From the NCBI RefSeq assembly GCF_009711095.1, contig NZ_WMJZ01000032.1:1-46567 (forward strand): DNA of 46,567 nt. Direction: 5' to 3'. The position numbers were made by a program, and so were the translations under genes. The stretch is from Intestinirhabdus alba. GTDB lineage: Bacteria > Pseudomonadota > Gammaproteobacteria > Enterobacterales > Enterobacteriaceae. The notes under the pieces were generated by a model. That model ran no database searches. It was not told the origin of the DNA and saw nothing but the letters and a program-made list of their open reading frames with translations. Shown piece after piece: positions 35,846 to 45,087 of the stretch; position 1 is the first letter of the stretch, and the number at the start of each line of letters is the position of its first letter.

Positions 35846-37789
35846 TTATTCCTCGTTAACAACCTGCTGCTGTGCGGCTTTTTTGGCCCTGACGCGGGCG
35901 ATGGCGGCCTCGACGGCGGCCTTGCGCGGATCGTCCGCCGGGCCGTTCTGCGCGTCGGGCTGGGGCTGCGCGGCCTTTCTGGCCTTTGCGCGGGCGATGG
36001 CGGCCTCGACGGCGGCCTTGCGCGGATCGTCCGCCGGGCCGTTCTGCGCGTCGGGCTGGGGCTGCGCGGCCTTTCTGGCCTTTGCGCGGGCGATGGCGGC
36101 CTCGACGGCGGCCTTGCGCGGATCGTCCGCCGGGCCGTTCTGCGTGTCGGGCTGGGGCCTGGCGGCCTGCGCCTGTTTTACCCGGGCCTGGGCTTTACGC
36201 GCCTCGCGGGCGGCGATGACCGCGCTGTTGTCGGGCCGTTCACCGGCCATAACGACAACCGGTTCAGTCGCCTGCGCCTGCTTCGCTTTTACCCGCGCCA
36301 GCGCGGCGGCTATCGCATCCCGATCTTTTGCCGCAGGCTGTGCTGCCGCGTTTTTATGGCGCGCCTGGCGGGCCGCTTTTTCGCGCTCAAGTCTGGCCTG
36401 GCGGGCGGCAAAACGTGCCTTCGCCTCGGCGGCGCGCTTTTCTTCCTCGCGGATGGCGTGGATCTCCGCCTTCTCCTGACGGAAATAGCGTACCAGGGGG
36501 ATATTGCTCGGACAGACCCAGGCGCAGGCTCCGCACTCGATACAGTCGGCGAGATTGTAGGCGGTCGCCTTGTCGTGCTGCTGGCCTCTGCTGAACCAGT
36601 AGAGCTGCTGGGGCAGCAGATCGGCCGGGCAGGCGTCGGCGCAGGCGCTGCAGCGAATGCAGCCCGTTTCTTCCTGCGCCTCGCCCAGCTCGCTGGCGGA
36701 GGGGGCCAGCAGGCAGTTGGTGATCTTGACCACCGGCACGTCGAGCCAGGGCAGAGTGAACCCCATCAGCGGGCCGCCCATAATGACGGTCTGCCCGGCC
36801 GAAGGACGGAATCCGGCGTCGCTCAGCAGGTGGTGAACGGGGGTGCCCAGCCGCGCCCAGACGTTACCGGGACGGGCGACCGCCTCGCCGGTTAGCGTCA
36901 CCACGCGCTCGGTCAGCGGCTCGCCGTCGATTACCGCCCGCTTTACGGCATAGGCGGTGCCAACGTTTTGCATCAGGACGCCGATATCGGATGAGCGGCC
37001 GCCGTGCGGCACCTGCTTACCGGTCAGGATCTGAGTAAGCTGTTTTGCGCCGCCGGACGGGTACTTCGTCGGGATCACCCGCAGGGCGATATCCTGCGAA
37101 TCCGCCAGCACCGCGCGCAGCATGGAAATAGCCTGTGGCTTGTTATCTTCAATACCGATTAAGATTTCATGCGGTTGCAGAATATGCGCAAGTATACGGA
37201 TACCCTCGACGATCTGCGCGGCGCACTCCTGCATCAGCCGATCGTCAGCGGTGATATAGGGTTCACATTCGGCGGCGTTAACGATCAGCGTGTTAATTTT
37301 GTCGCCGCCGCCCTGCAGCTTGACGCCGGTGGGAAAACCGGCACCGCCCAGTCCGGCAACGCCAAACTGGTGAATGCGGGCGATCAGCTCATCGCGGCTG
37401 CGGGTGCGGTAGTCTGTCCAGCCGTCGCGCGCGATCCAGCGGTCCTCGCCGTCGGCGTCAATGATTACGCTCAGTTCGGCTAAGGCGGAAGGATGCGCGG
37501 TGGAGTGGGGGGCGATGGCGACCACCACCCCGGAGGTCGGCGCATGTACCGGCAGCATTCTGCCGCGTCCGCGGGTCAGCGGCTGGCCGCGCAGCACCCG
37601 ATCGCCGACGCTGACGCACAGCTCGCCTTCGGCACCGATATGTTGTTTCAGCGGGATGACAAAGCGCGGTGCCAGCGGAATCTGTCGCAGCGGCGTGCCG
37701 CTGGACTGAGACTTCATCTCCGGCGGATGAATGCCGCCGGCAAAATCCCGGATCTTATTTTTTCTGAAGGCAGAAAATAGCTTAAGCAT
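35846..37789 (-). CDS. rsxC: RsxC, NADH-oxidising peripheral subunit
   Basis: The 647-residue protein has an N-terminal NADH/FMN-binding fold ([14 protein letters not shown]), an SLBB-like part, and two 4Fe-4S motifs, [12 protein letters not shown] and [12 protein letters not shown], at ~375-435. The C-terminal third is a charged Ala/Lys/Arg-rich coiled-coil-like tail. Three 32-residue repeats ([17 protein letters not shown] core) close it. E. coli RsxC is longer (740) with more tail repeats. It overlaps rsxB by 8 bases and takes electrons from NADH for SoxR reduction. Confidence 0.97.
   Translation of the reverse strand: MLKLFSAFRKNKIRDFAGGIHPPEMKSQSSGTPLRQIPLAPRFVIPLKQHIGAEGELCVSVGDRVLRGQPLTRGRGRMLPVHAPTSGVVVAIAPHSTAHPSALAELSVIIDADGEDRWIARDGWTDYRTRSRDELIARIHQFGVAGLGGAGFPTGVKLQGGGDKINTLIVNAAECEPYITADDRLMQECAAQIVEGIRILAHILQPHEILIGIEDNKPQAISMLRAVLADSQDIALRVIPTKYPSGGAKQLTQILTGKQVPHGGRSSDIGVLMQNVGTAYAVKRAVIDGEPLTERVVTLTGEAVARPGNVWARLGTPVHHLLSDAGFRPSAGQTVIMGGPLMGFTLPWLDVPVVKITNCLLAPSASELGEAQEETGCIRCSACADACPADLLPQQLYWFSRGQQHDKATAYNLADCIECGACAWVCPSNIPLVRYFRQEKAEIHAIREEEKRAAEAKARFAARQARLEREKAARQARHKNAAAQPAAKDRDAIAAALARVKAKQAQATEPVVVMAGERPDNSAVIAAREARKAQARVKQAQAARPQPDTQNGPADDPRKAAVEAAIARAKARKAAQPQPDAQNGPADDPRKAAVEAAIARAKARKAAQPQPDAQNGPADDPRKAAVEAAIARVRAKKAAQQQVVNEE
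35880..36168. repeat. 96-bp tandem repeats in the 3' part of rsxC
   Basis: The units starting at 35901 and 35997 are identical over 96 bases. A third starting at 36093 is identical for about 50 bases and then diverges. The period is a multiple of three and encodes 32-residue units, so copy number can change without a frameshift. Confidence 0.95.
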
Positions 37790-38360
37790 GTTGCTCCACG
37801 GGAATAATGCGTACGGGAATGGTGTTTAAATCCCATTTCCAGCTGTCGGGCGTTTCGGCAACCGGGCGGAGAGTAATGCACTGCGTCGGGCAGGGGGCCA
37901 CGCACAGGCCGCAGCCGGTGCAGAGATCGCTCATCACGGTGTGCATGGCGCGCGTTGCGCCAACGATGGCGTCCACCGGGCAGGCCTGAATGCACTTAGT
38001 GCAGCCGATGCAGCTATTCTCATCGATAAGCGCCAGCGTCCGCACCGGCCTGAGGCTCTGTTCATCGCCGTCAATGGGCTGCGGCTCAACGTTCAGCAGC
38101 CCGGCAATTTTTAACATCACCGCCTCTCCGCCGGGAGCGCAGCGGTTGATTTTTTCCCCCTGGCTGCCGATCGCCTCCGCATAGGGACGACACCCGGGAT
38201 AGCCGCACTGGCCGCACTGGCTCTGGGGCAGTAGCCCGTCGATCTGTTCAACAACCGGATCGTCTTCCACCGCAAAACGGCGGGAGGCGTAGCCCAGAAT
38301 AGCGCCAAACGCCAGGCCCAGCAGGCTTACGGCGGCAACGGCAATCCAGATAGCATTCAT
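37782..38360 (-). CDS. rsxB: RsxB, iron-sulfur subunit
   Basis: The 192-residue protein has an N-terminal membrane helix ([20 protein letters not shown]), an Fe-S domain ([16 protein letters not shown]) and a ferredoxin domain with [12 protein letters not shown] and [12 protein letters not shown]. It relays electrons from RsxC to the membrane part of the complex. The start overlaps the rsxA stop by one base. Confidence 0.98.
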   Translation of the reverse strand: MNAIWIAVAAVSLLGLAFGAILGYASRRFAVEDDPVVEQIDGLLPQSQCGQCGYPGCRPYAEAIGSQGEKINRCAPGGEAVMLKIAGLLNVEPQPIDGDEQSLRPVRTLALIDENSCIGCTKCIQACPVDAIVGATRAMHTVMSDLCTGCGLCVAPCPTQCITLRPVAETPDSWKWDLNTIPVRIIPVEQHA

Positions 38361-38941
38361 TACAGCTTCACCAAACCACTAAAGCCCATAAAGGCCAGAG
38401 ACATTAAACCGGCGGTGATCAGCGCAATCGCGTTGCCGCGGAACGGCGCGGGCACGTCCGCCACAGCAAGGCGCTCGCGAATCGCCGCAAACAGCACCAT
38501 CACCAGAGAGAAGCCGACGGCGGCGGAAAATCCGTACAGCGCCGACTGGAGAAAATTATGCCCGAGGTTGATATTCAGCAGCGCCACGCCCAGCACCGCG
38601 CAGTTGGTGGTGATCAGCGGCAGGAAGATCCCCAGCAGGCGATAGAGCGCCGGACTGGTTTTTCGCACGACCATCTCGGTAAACTGCACCACCACGGCGA
38701 TAACCAGAATAAAGGCCAGCGTGCGCAGATAAATAAGATTGAGAGGAATCAGAATTCCGGTATCAATCAGCCACGCGCAGATGGAGGCGAGCGTCATCAC
38801 GAAGGTTGTGGCCAGCCCCATCCCCATGGCGGTTTCCAGCTTTCTGGAGACCCCCATAAAAGGGCAGAGGCCCAGAAACTTGACCAGCACAAAGTTATTG
38901 ACCAGCACGGTTCCGACAAACAGCAGCAGATAATCAGTCAT
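38360..38941 (-). CDS. rsxA: RsxA, membrane subunit
   Basis: The 193-residue RnfA/NqrE-family protein has six membrane helices, starts [20 protein letters not shown] and has the [11 protein letters not shown] loop. It pairs with RsxE around a membrane [2Fe-2S] centre. An in-frame ATG 57 bases upstream was rejected because the chosen start equals K-12. It is the first gene of the rsx operon proper. Confidence 0.98.
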   Translation of the reverse strand: MTDYLLLFVGTVLVNNFVLVKFLGLCPFMGVSRKLETAMGMGLATTFVMTLASICAWLIDTGILIPLNLIYLRTLAFILVIAVVVQFTEMVVRKTSPALYRLLGIFLPLITTNCAVLGVALLNINLGHNFLQSALYGFSAAVGFSLVMVLFAAIRERLAVADVPAPFRGNAIALITAGLMSLAFMGFSGLVKL

Positions 38942-39017
38942 TTTTCGGCCTGAAAGAAAAAAGCCGCCTATTATCTGATAATCAACGGCAGGCGACAACA
39001 GGTTAACTGTAAGGTTA

Positions 39018-39458
39018 TTACGGGTTCACAAAGGTTGACTTTACGCGCGCCGAGCGTCTGAATCCAGGGGCCATCAGCGCGGCCGCCAGCAGGGTAAACA
39101 GCAGCTGCTGTACGGCGACGCCGTCTATCACCGGTGAAAACGCAAAGGATTTAAGGGCCAGCAGGACGGAGATCAACAGCCAGATAATATAGTGTCGGGG
39201 CACGCAGCGCCGACGCTTAAAGAAGGCGATAACCAGCCACAGGGTGTAGGACCACATAGCCACCGTCGTAAGCAGTGAGGCGCACCACAGCAGCAGGCCC
39301 TGGTGGCCCTGCGCGCTGAGGGTCGATATAAACGACGGCGTGAACAGCCTGGCGACAAGCAGAAACAGCGTCAGCGAGGCGCTCAGCAAAGCGACCAGCA
39401 GCCAGGCGAGCGGCATAATCAGCCAGCCTCCGATGCGTTCTGCCGGTGTTGTGGTCAT
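39018..39458 (-). CDS. ydgK: YdgK, DUF2569 inner-membrane protein
   Basis: The 146-residue protein has about four hydrophobic segments ([40 protein letters not shown]), typical of DUF2569. Its function is unknown. The ATG giving [11 protein letters not shown] follows CTGGAGAAGAT; a much longer upstream reading is out of keeping with the family and overlaps cnu. It is located just before rsxA, as in E. coli, and may be co-transcribed with it. Confidence 0.92.
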   Translation of the reverse strand: MTTTPAERIGGWLIMPLAWLLVALLSASLTLFLLVARLFTPSFISTLSAQGHQGLLLWCASLLTTVAMWSYTLWLVIAFFKRRRCVPRHYIIWLLISVLLALKSFAFSPVIDGVAVQQLLFTLLAAALMAPGFRRSARVKSTFVNP

Positions 39459-39537
39459 ATCTTCTCCAGAATTGCCGGGAATAGCGTTCTTTTTGGGGCG
39501 CTTATTATAAAGCTTTTGCCGGCGGGCGCTACTCCCT

Positions 39538-39753
39538 TTACTGCACGTAGCGCCAGACGGATTTTGGCACGCAGCCGATGTCAAACAGGCGGCCGCCGGA
39601 AACCAGTTCCGCGCGACGGTGATCGGCGGCACGATACATATTAATGATATCGTTATCGTCGGTAAGGCTGTAGTGAAGGTGGTCGAACAGTTTTTCAAGG
39701 CTTTCAAGCGAACTGATTTTACGGAATTTTAATAAAAAATCCTGAACGGTCAT
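39538..39753 (-). CDS. cnu: Cnu (YdgT), Hha/YmoA-family nucleoid modulator
   Basis: The 71-residue protein starts [20 protein letters not shown] and ends [15 protein letters not shown], close to K-12 Cnu. It binds H-NS and StpA and tunes silencing of horizontally acquired genes; it also binds oriC as reported for E. coli. A repeat of the AGGC...GTGTC family lies 39 bases upstream. In K-12 blr adjoins it; here about 1 kb of noncoding DNA lies between. Confidence 0.97.
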   Translation of the reverse strand: MTVQDFLLKFRKISSLESLEKLFDHLHYSLTDDNDIINMYRAADHRRAELVSGGRLFDIGCVPKSVWRYVQ

Positions 39754-39791
39754 GAAGCGGGATCCCTAATTAATAACAATACCAATGATGT

Positions 39792-39930
39792 AGGCGGTGT
39801 CTCTTAGCCGGGGAGGCCGCGCAGAGCGGGATATTCAGGGTTGTGTATCCTGAATAACCCGAACCTTGCACCACGCCGGCAGGCTAAATAGCCACCGGCG
39901 ATGCTGACCAACGGTTAAGGGACACCACCT
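39792..39930. repeat. Palindromic repeat copy C (139 bp, 19-bp inverted ends)
   Basis: The left end AGGCGGTGTCTCTTAGCCG and right end CGGTTAAGGGACACCACCT are inverted with 16 of 19 positions matching. The right end differs from copy A by 2 of 19. Inside are two further hairpins, ATTCAGG/CCTGAAT and GCCGG...CCGGC. It has the form of a small non-autonomous mobile element. Confidence 0.7.
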
Positions 39931-40059
39931 GGCGTACCCATTATATTTCGAGTTGCATATGGGCCGAACTTCGCGCTACGGAGCTGATTCCCGTTATACT
40001 TCAGGCTGCATGTGCGTTGGCTTTACCCGATCCCGGGGTCTACGCTACGGTTGTGCAAA

Positions 40060-40340
40060 ACGCTCTGCGTTTTGTTCTGCAACCTGAACTCGTTAAGGTA
40101 TATCCATACGCTCCGACCGGCGGCATGCAAATTTGTTCCCTACGGTCATAAGGTTTATCCCGACGCTGGTGGAGATAAGTGCCGGGATAACAAGGGACGA
40201 CTCTGTCCTCTTACCGAAGGCGACCCGTTTCATGCCCGACAGATTAATCGTGGTGTTATCGTGAGATTCACCTGACGGACATACTCTTTCAGGACCAGCG
40301 TCCGGCGCTATGTAAAACGCTTTACGTTAACTTCTGCAAC
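40060..40340. repeat. Longer copy of the dispersed repeat seen upstream of ydhL
   Basis: ACGCTCTGCGTTTTGTTCTG (from 40060) and TTAACTTCTGCAAC (40327-40340) match 21963 and 22051 in the same order, with extra sequence between. It lies in the cnu-blr noncoding block. Confidence 0.4.
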
Positions 40341-40767
40341 CCGAATTATTCAGAAAATAAAATGAAATAATAAGTAAATTCCTACCAATAACGAGAGCAG
40401 GAAAAATATTAAGCATTAAAAAAGTTAACCTTTGGTTCCGACACCGGAGGGTCGGAATAAACAGGTTAGCCTGCGTCCGGTCTGCTGGCAATAAGTGACG
40501 GCCAGCAATCGCCTATATTTTTCTCTGGTCGACTGGTTTTCGGTCTTTTCCAGATTTTACCTCGAGAAAAATCCGGCGGTAGCGAGAGCCTGGCCCATCA
40601 GGGCTATTTCTCATACCTTTCCGGACCCGACAGTGCTCGCCCAAAACGCATCGCGTTTTAAACGTCCGCCAGGATGAGCTTTGCGAATCATCCTCATCCA
40701 CTGCGTGTGTGCGCTGTCCGTGTCCAGACGGGCTGCGCCAATAACGCCTGGTGAGCCAGGCTCCTGA

Positions 40768-40905
40768 TTATTTGTGCATAGCTGCCGTCGTTGGTTCCGG
40801 CGGCTGATAGTTATCTATATGGCTGGCTACGCCAAGAAGGATTACCGACAGCGCGACGGCGGCCCAGCCCGTTAATTCAATAAGACGATTTATTAATGAA
40901 GTCAT
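40768..40905 (-). CDS. blr: Blr small membrane protein (45 residues)
   Basis: The product begins MTSLINRLIELTGW, continues with a hydrophobic span AAVALSVILLGVA and ends SHIDNYQPPEPTTAAMHK. K-12 Blr (41 residues) shares NRLIELTGW, VSVILLGVASHIDNYQPPE and the HK end, and has the same neighbours. It is a single-span inner-membrane protein linked in E. coli to beta-lactam sensitivity and the division machinery. The residue aligned to the K-12 start Met is Ile (ATA) here, so the ATG four codons upstream is used. It is too short for routine gene calling. Confidence 0.92.
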   Translation of the reverse strand: MTSLINRLIELTGWAAVALSVILLGVASHIDNYQPPEPTTAAMHK

Positions 40906-41271
40906 TGACGTTGTTTTATCCATATACTCAATATGCTTATCGCCGGTGGCAGGGAGGAAGCTCCCGCGTTCTTCCCGCCCGGCGAATGTTCTCAGCCGTC
41001 GGACGGCTTTTGCGCTGGCGCATTACCCGACTTTATCCGCCTTACCCGGTGAGGTAAGGCGCTGCGCAGACGACATTATTTAGCGCAGATGTTACTTATC
41101 CCTGAATTATAGAGCAAGTTTCACAAGAAAATTTTCTGCCTGTTTTTGCTGCTAAAAATAGCATAACGAATCTTTGTTTGACGTACGTTAAATAATGCCC
41201 GGAAGCGGCAGACAGCGATTAAACTAAGATTACCGACCAGGCGAAAGTAAGAAAGGGGCAGAGGCGAGCAT
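40906..41271. other. Divergent blr/ydgJ gap with REP-like hairpin
   Basis: No gene was seen in these 366 bases. GCCTTACC and GGTAAGGC (41039-41060) form a perfect 8-bp stem next to GGATAA-type sequence, as in REP elements. AGCCG/CGGCT near 40995 is another short stem followed by TTT. The right half is A+T-rich and should hold the ydgJ promoter. Confidence 0.5.
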
Positions 41272-42312
41272 ATGTGTAACACCATTCGGGTAGCGATCGT
41301 TGGCTATGGTTATGCCAGCAAGACGTTTCATGCGCCGCTGATTGCCGGTACGCCGGGGCTGGAGCTGGCGACCATCGTCAGCAGCGACGAGGCAAAGGTA
41401 AAGGCCGACTGGCCGCAGGTGACGGTGGACAGCGAAGCAAAGCAGCCGTTTAACGATCCCACCCTCGATCTTATTGTGATACCCACGCCAAATGATACCC
41501 ACTTCCCGCTGGCGAAAGCGGCGCTGGAGGCGGGCAAGCACGTGGTGGTGGATAAACCGTTTACCGTGACACTGTCACAGGCACGCGAGCTGGACGCGCT
41601 GGCCCGCCGCCTTGGTCTGCTGTTGTCGGTGTTTCATAACCGGCGCTGGGACGGTGATTTTCTCACCCTGAAGGCGCTGCTGGCCAGCGGTGCGCTGGGC
41701 GAGGTGGCCTATCTGGAGTCTCACTTCGATCGCTTTCGCCCGCAGATCCGCGACCGCTGGCGCGAGCAGGATGGCCCCGGCAGCGGTATCTGGTACGACT
41801 TGGCCCCGCATTTGCTGGATCAGGTCGTTAACCTGTTCGGCCTGCCGGCGAGCATGGCGGTGGATCTGGCGCAGCTGCGCCCCGGCGCGCGGACCACGGA
41901 CTATTTTCATGCGGTCCTCAGCTGGCCTCAGCGGCGGGTGATTCTGCACGGGACGATGCTGGCGGCGGCGGAGTCGGCGCGCTATATCGTGCACGGCTCC
42001 CGCGGCAGCTACGTCAAGTATGGTCTCGATCCGCAGGAGGCGCGGCTGAAGAGCGGCGAGCGCCCGCCCCGGGAGGAGTGGGGCTACGATATGCGCGACG
42101 GCGTGCTGACGCGGGCAGAAGGGGAGACGCAGGTGGAGGAGACCTGGCTTACCGTACCGGGGAACTACCCGGCCTACTACGCGGGCATTCGCGATGCGCT
42201 GAACGGCCGCGGTGAAAATCCGGTTCCGGCGAGCCAGGCGATTCAGATTATGGCGCTTATCGAGCTGGGCATCGAATCAGCAAAGCGCCGGGAGACCCTC
42301 AGCCTGGTCTGA
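41272..42312 (+). CDS. ydgJ: YdgJ, Gfo/Idh/MocA-family oxidoreductase
   Basis: The 346-residue NAD(P)-dependent dehydrogenase has an N-terminal Rossmann fold ([17 protein letters not shown]), the catalytic-lysine motif as VDKPFTVT, and a C-terminal alpha/beta domain. The substrate is probably a sugar or inositol-like compound, not established. Its last 14 bases overlap the end of add on the other strand. Confidence 0.95.
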   Translation: MCNTIRVAIVGYGYASKTFHAPLIAGTPGLELATIVSSDEAKVKADWPQVTVDSEAKQPFNDPTLDLIVIPTPNDTHFPLAKAALEAGKHVVVDKPFTVTLSQARELDALARRLGLLLSVFHNRRWDGDFLTLKALLASGALGEVAYLESHFDRFRPQIRDRWREQDGPGSGIWYDLAPHLLDQVVNLFGLPASMAVDLAQLRPGARTTDYFHAVLSWPQRRVILHGTMLAAAESARYIVHGSRGSYVKYGLDPQEARLKSGERPPREEWGYDMRDGVLTRAEGETQVEETWLTVPGNYPAYYAGIRDALNGRGENPVPASQAIQIMALIELGIESAKRRETLSLV

Positions 42313-43333
42313 CGCCGCTGCGGACCGGCCGGTGCGCGGCGGCGATCTTCTCGCGCAGCGCACGTTTCTCCGCGTCGCTGAGAAAGGCCATGGACAGGCC
42401 GTTGATCTGCGCCTGGCGGATCTGTTCGCGAGACAGCCCCGCCGCCGGGGCAGCGACGCTGTACTCGTGCACAATATCCACTCCCTGAACCGCCGGATCG
42501 TCCGAGTTCAGGCTGGCCAGAATGCCGTGCTCAAGGAACGTTTTCAGCGGATGAACCGCCAGCGAGGAGACGGTGCTGGTCTGTACGTTGGAGGTCAGGC
42601 AGGACTCAATGCCGATGCGTCGGTCGGCAAGAAAATCCATCAGCGTGCGATCCTCTACGGCCTTGACCCCGTGGCCGATACGCTCGGCCCCCAGCTCGCG
42701 GATCGCCTGCCAGATGCTCTCCGGCCCTGCGGCTTCGCCGGCGTGGACGGTAATATGCCAGCCCGCATCGCGGGCGCGGGTAAAGTGCTCTACAAACAGG
42801 CTGCCGGGAAATCCCGGCTCATCGCCCGCCAGATCCAGCGCGATAATGCGATCGCGGTGGGCCAGCAGCGCCTCCAGCTCCTGCAGGCAGGCCGCCTCGC
42901 CAAAGGTGCGGCTCAGAATGCCGATTGGCTGTGCCACGACGTCGAAGGCCGCACAGCCCTCGTCAATGCCGGCGATAACCGCCTCGACAACGCCCGCCAG
43001 CGGCAGCCGGTGAGCCATCGCCATGTAGCCGGGGGAAAAGCGCAGCTCCACGTAGTGTAATCCGCAGCGTGCGGCATCTTCGATATTCTCAAACGCCACG
43101 CGGCGGCAGGCGTCAAGGGAACCTAATACCCTGACGCCCCAGTCCAGCTTAGCGAGAAAACGCATCAGATCGGGCTCGGCGGTGGTCACCTGAACGTGCG
43201 GGATCAGCGCGTCGAGGGTCCGCGCCGGAAGCGTGAGGTTAAACTGGCGACCCAGGTCGAGGATAGTCCGGGCGCGGATATTGCCGTCAAGGTGGCGGTG
43301 AACGTCGGTTAGCGGAAGGGAAGGATCAATCAT
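42299..43333 (-). CDS. add: Adenosine deaminase
   Basis: This zinc enzyme deaminates adenosine and deoxyadenosine to (deoxy)inosine in purine salvage. His12 and His14 lie in [13 protein letters not shown] and GHG motifs follow in the centre, and NSDDPAVQG carries the last metal-binding Asp. The start giving [10 protein letters not shown] matches K-12; an upstream in-frame start was discarded. With 344 residues it is about 11 longer than K-12 Add, because the tail ([11 protein letters not shown]) runs into ydgJ. Confidence 0.96.
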   Translation of the reverse strand: MIDPSLPLTDVHRHLDGNIRARTILDLGRQFNLTLPARTLDALIPHVQVTTAEPDLMRFLAKLDWGVRVLGSLDACRRVAFENIEDAARCGLHYVELRFSPGYMAMAHRLPLAGVVEAVIAGIDEGCAAFDVVAQPIGILSRTFGEAACLQELEALLAHRDRIIALDLAGDEPGFPGSLFVEHFTRARDAGWHITVHAGEAAGPESIWQAIRELGAERIGHGVKAVEDRTLMDFLADRRIGIESCLTSNVQTSTVSSLAVHPLKTFLEHGILASLNSDDPAVQGVDIVHEYSVAAPAAGLSREQIRQAQINGLSMAFLSDAEKRALREKIAAAHRPVRSGVRPG

Positions 43334-43457
43334 GGGCGCACTCCGGTCAGGGGGATAAAAGTGCACGTCAGTATACAACAAAATGAGGTTTTCTCCCGGG
43401 ATGAAATAAAATGCCGCGTGAATGTTCGATCGCGCGGCGTATTTCCAGCATTAATAA

Positions 43458-44954
43458 CTATGGAAAGGCCGGGGCATCGGGGGCGTCCAGCGCCGGCAGA
43501 CCGAACTGGCCGATAAACTCTTCCGGCGACATCTTCTGCCCGTTCAGCGTGACCTGGCCGTTGGTGTACTGCAGGCTGGCGCTGATAGTATTGTTGTCAA
43601 GGGTGGTAAGGTGGAACATCTGCCCCATGGCCGCCAGCCCGTTAACCTGCTTGTTTGCCATATCGGCAGCCTCTTTCCGCTGGTATCCCTCCAGCATGCC
43701 GACCTGGGTCATCAGCTCCACGGCCATATCCACTGGAATGGCCAGCTTCGCGTCCAGCGATTTCACCGCGCGATCTATCTCTTCCGTCAGTGTCTGTGCT
43801 TCGCCGCCGGCCTGCGCCGGGTCCTTCAGGAACAGCGACAGGTTCAGCGCCGTTTCACCCTTAGCGTTTTTCCAGCTCAGTGGCGCAATGGTGATAACCG
43901 GTTCGCCCTTCAACAGCAGAGGCAGGGAGTCTAGTATGGCCTCGGCGGCCAGCTTATTATACTGCTCCGGGTTAGCCATCAGCTCCGGCTGCGCCATCAG
44001 CGCCTGGGTCCGGGTTTTATACTGCTGGCGGAACTGGTTCCACGCCGTGCCGTCAACCTGACCCAGCTTCAGCGTCAGCCTGCCGCCGCCCAGATCCTGG
44101 TTCTGCACCTTCAGGCTGTCCAGGGTGTAGTCCACCTGGCTGTTGATGGTTTTGCCGTCGCTAACGAGATCGGAACGGCCGTCCAGCGCTATGCCTTCCA
44201 GCAGCGCCATCTCTTTACCCTCCACGCTGATGGCGACGTTCTCCAGTGAGAGTTTCTGGTTGCCCGTGTACCCGCCGAAGCTGGCCAGACGGCTGGTGCC
44301 GTCGGCCTTCAGGCCGTGGAAGGCGATCTGCACCCGTTGACCATATTTGTTCAGGCTGCCCACCAGCCCGCTTTCAGCTTCGCCGGCAAGGGAAAAAACT
44401 TTCCCCTCTTTGTCGGCGTCAAAGCGGAATTCGCCGCCGCTGAAGGAGACTTTTTCAGAATCTTTCTCATAGCTTAACGGCTTAAGCGAAATGGCCGAAC
44501 GGGAGTCGCCGCTGTAGGCAATGCGGGAGTTAACGACAAAGGGCGTTTCGCCTTTGGCGATCTCAAACAGCGGCCTGCTGGTTTCATTATTGACCAGCGT
44601 GGTTTTTACCGAGGCCATGGCGGGGAGCAGGTTCAGGGACTTCAGCTGGGCGAGTGGGAAGGGGCCGTGGTCGACCGTCTCGTCGAGGATCACGCGCTGT
44701 CCCGGCTTCAGCCAGCCTTCGCCTGCCAGCGGTGACAGCACCAGCTGCATCCGGCTGCTGAACAGCCCGCGTCGGTAGTCCTGATAGCTAAGCGCTATAT
44801 TGGCTTCCGGTACTGTGAGCTTCAGCTGCTCATTGGCCCGCTGCAGCTCTTGCGCAAAATGGGCCTCCAGTTTCTTACCCGTGTACCACGCGCCGCCCGT
44901 CCAGGCCGCGCCGAGTACCACCACCACACCCACGGCTACCAGCGATTTTTTCAT
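43458..44954 (-). CDS. ydgA: YdgA, DUF945 inner-membrane-anchored periplasmic protein
   Basis: The 498-residue protein has an N-terminal signal anchor (MKKSLVAVGVVVVLGAAWTG) followed by a long periplasmic DUF945 region. K-12 YdgA is about 502 residues in the same place. Recent structural ideas place DUF945 among AsmA-like or lipid-related folds, but the role is not settled. In K-12 the uid and mal genes separate ydgA from add; here only about 120 bases do. Confidence 0.93.
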   Translation of the reverse strand: MKKSLVAVGVVVVLGAAWTGGAWYTGKKLEAHFAQELQRANEQLKLTVPEANIALSYQDYRRGLFSSRMQLVLSPLAGEGWLKPGQRVILDETVDHGPFPLAQLKSLNLLPAMASVKTTLVNNETSRPLFEIAKGETPFVVNSRIAYSGDSRSAISLKPLSYEKDSEKVSFSGGEFRFDADKEGKVFSLAGEAESGLVGSLNKYGQRVQIAFHGLKADGTSRLASFGGYTGNQKLSLENVAISVEGKEMALLEGIALDGRSDLVSDGKTINSQVDYTLDSLKVQNQDLGGGRLTLKLGQVDGTAWNQFRQQYKTRTQALMAQPELMANPEQYNKLAAEAILDSLPLLLKGEPVITIAPLSWKNAKGETALNLSLFLKDPAQAGGEAQTLTEEIDRAVKSLDAKLAIPVDMAVELMTQVGMLEGYQRKEAADMANKQVNGLAAMGQMFHLTTLDNNTISASLQYTNGQVTLNGQKMSPEEFIGQFGLPALDAPDAPAFP

Positions 44955-45058
44955 ATCTATTTGTCCATAAATGAATTCAGGCGGAGACTCCGCCTGGGTA
45001 AGTGAAAAGTGCTTCCTGACAGCTTAGCAAGTATTGTTAAAAAATTCAGCACGTTGTT

Positions 45059-45087
45059 AAGCTGTGTCCCTCTAACGGACAGAGCCT
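45059..45087. repeat. Palindromic repeat copy D (short)
   Basis: AAGCTGTGTCCCTCTAAC at the left and GGACAGAGCCT at the right form a near-palindrome with the same end motif as copies A and C. It overlaps the stop codon of manA and could act as its 3' hairpin. Confidence 0.55.

Larger units (their letters stand above)
39754..40767. other. 1-kb noncoding block between cnu and blr, rich in decayed repeats
   Basis: No open frame here looks like a real gene. It contains palindromic repeat copy C (39792-39930), a stretch (39940-40340) with ATTATATTTCGAGTTGCAT-type sequence seen in enterobacterial intergenic repeats, a hairpin TTCCGAC/GTCGGAA near 40440, and a segment (40590-40675) related to 8732-8820. 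It appears to be a pile-up of mobile palindromic elements. Confidence 0.6.

Noticed and set aside
35810..36895. 361-residue plus-strand frame across the rsxC tail, with Gly/Arg/Leu repeats
   Set aside because: It is the antisense of the G+C-rich rsxC repeats. rsxC on the other strand has clear Fe-S motifs and operon context.
40012..40275. 87-residue frame in the cnu-blr gap
   Set aside because: No good ribosome site, no recognisable domain, and it lies in repeat-like noncoding sequence.
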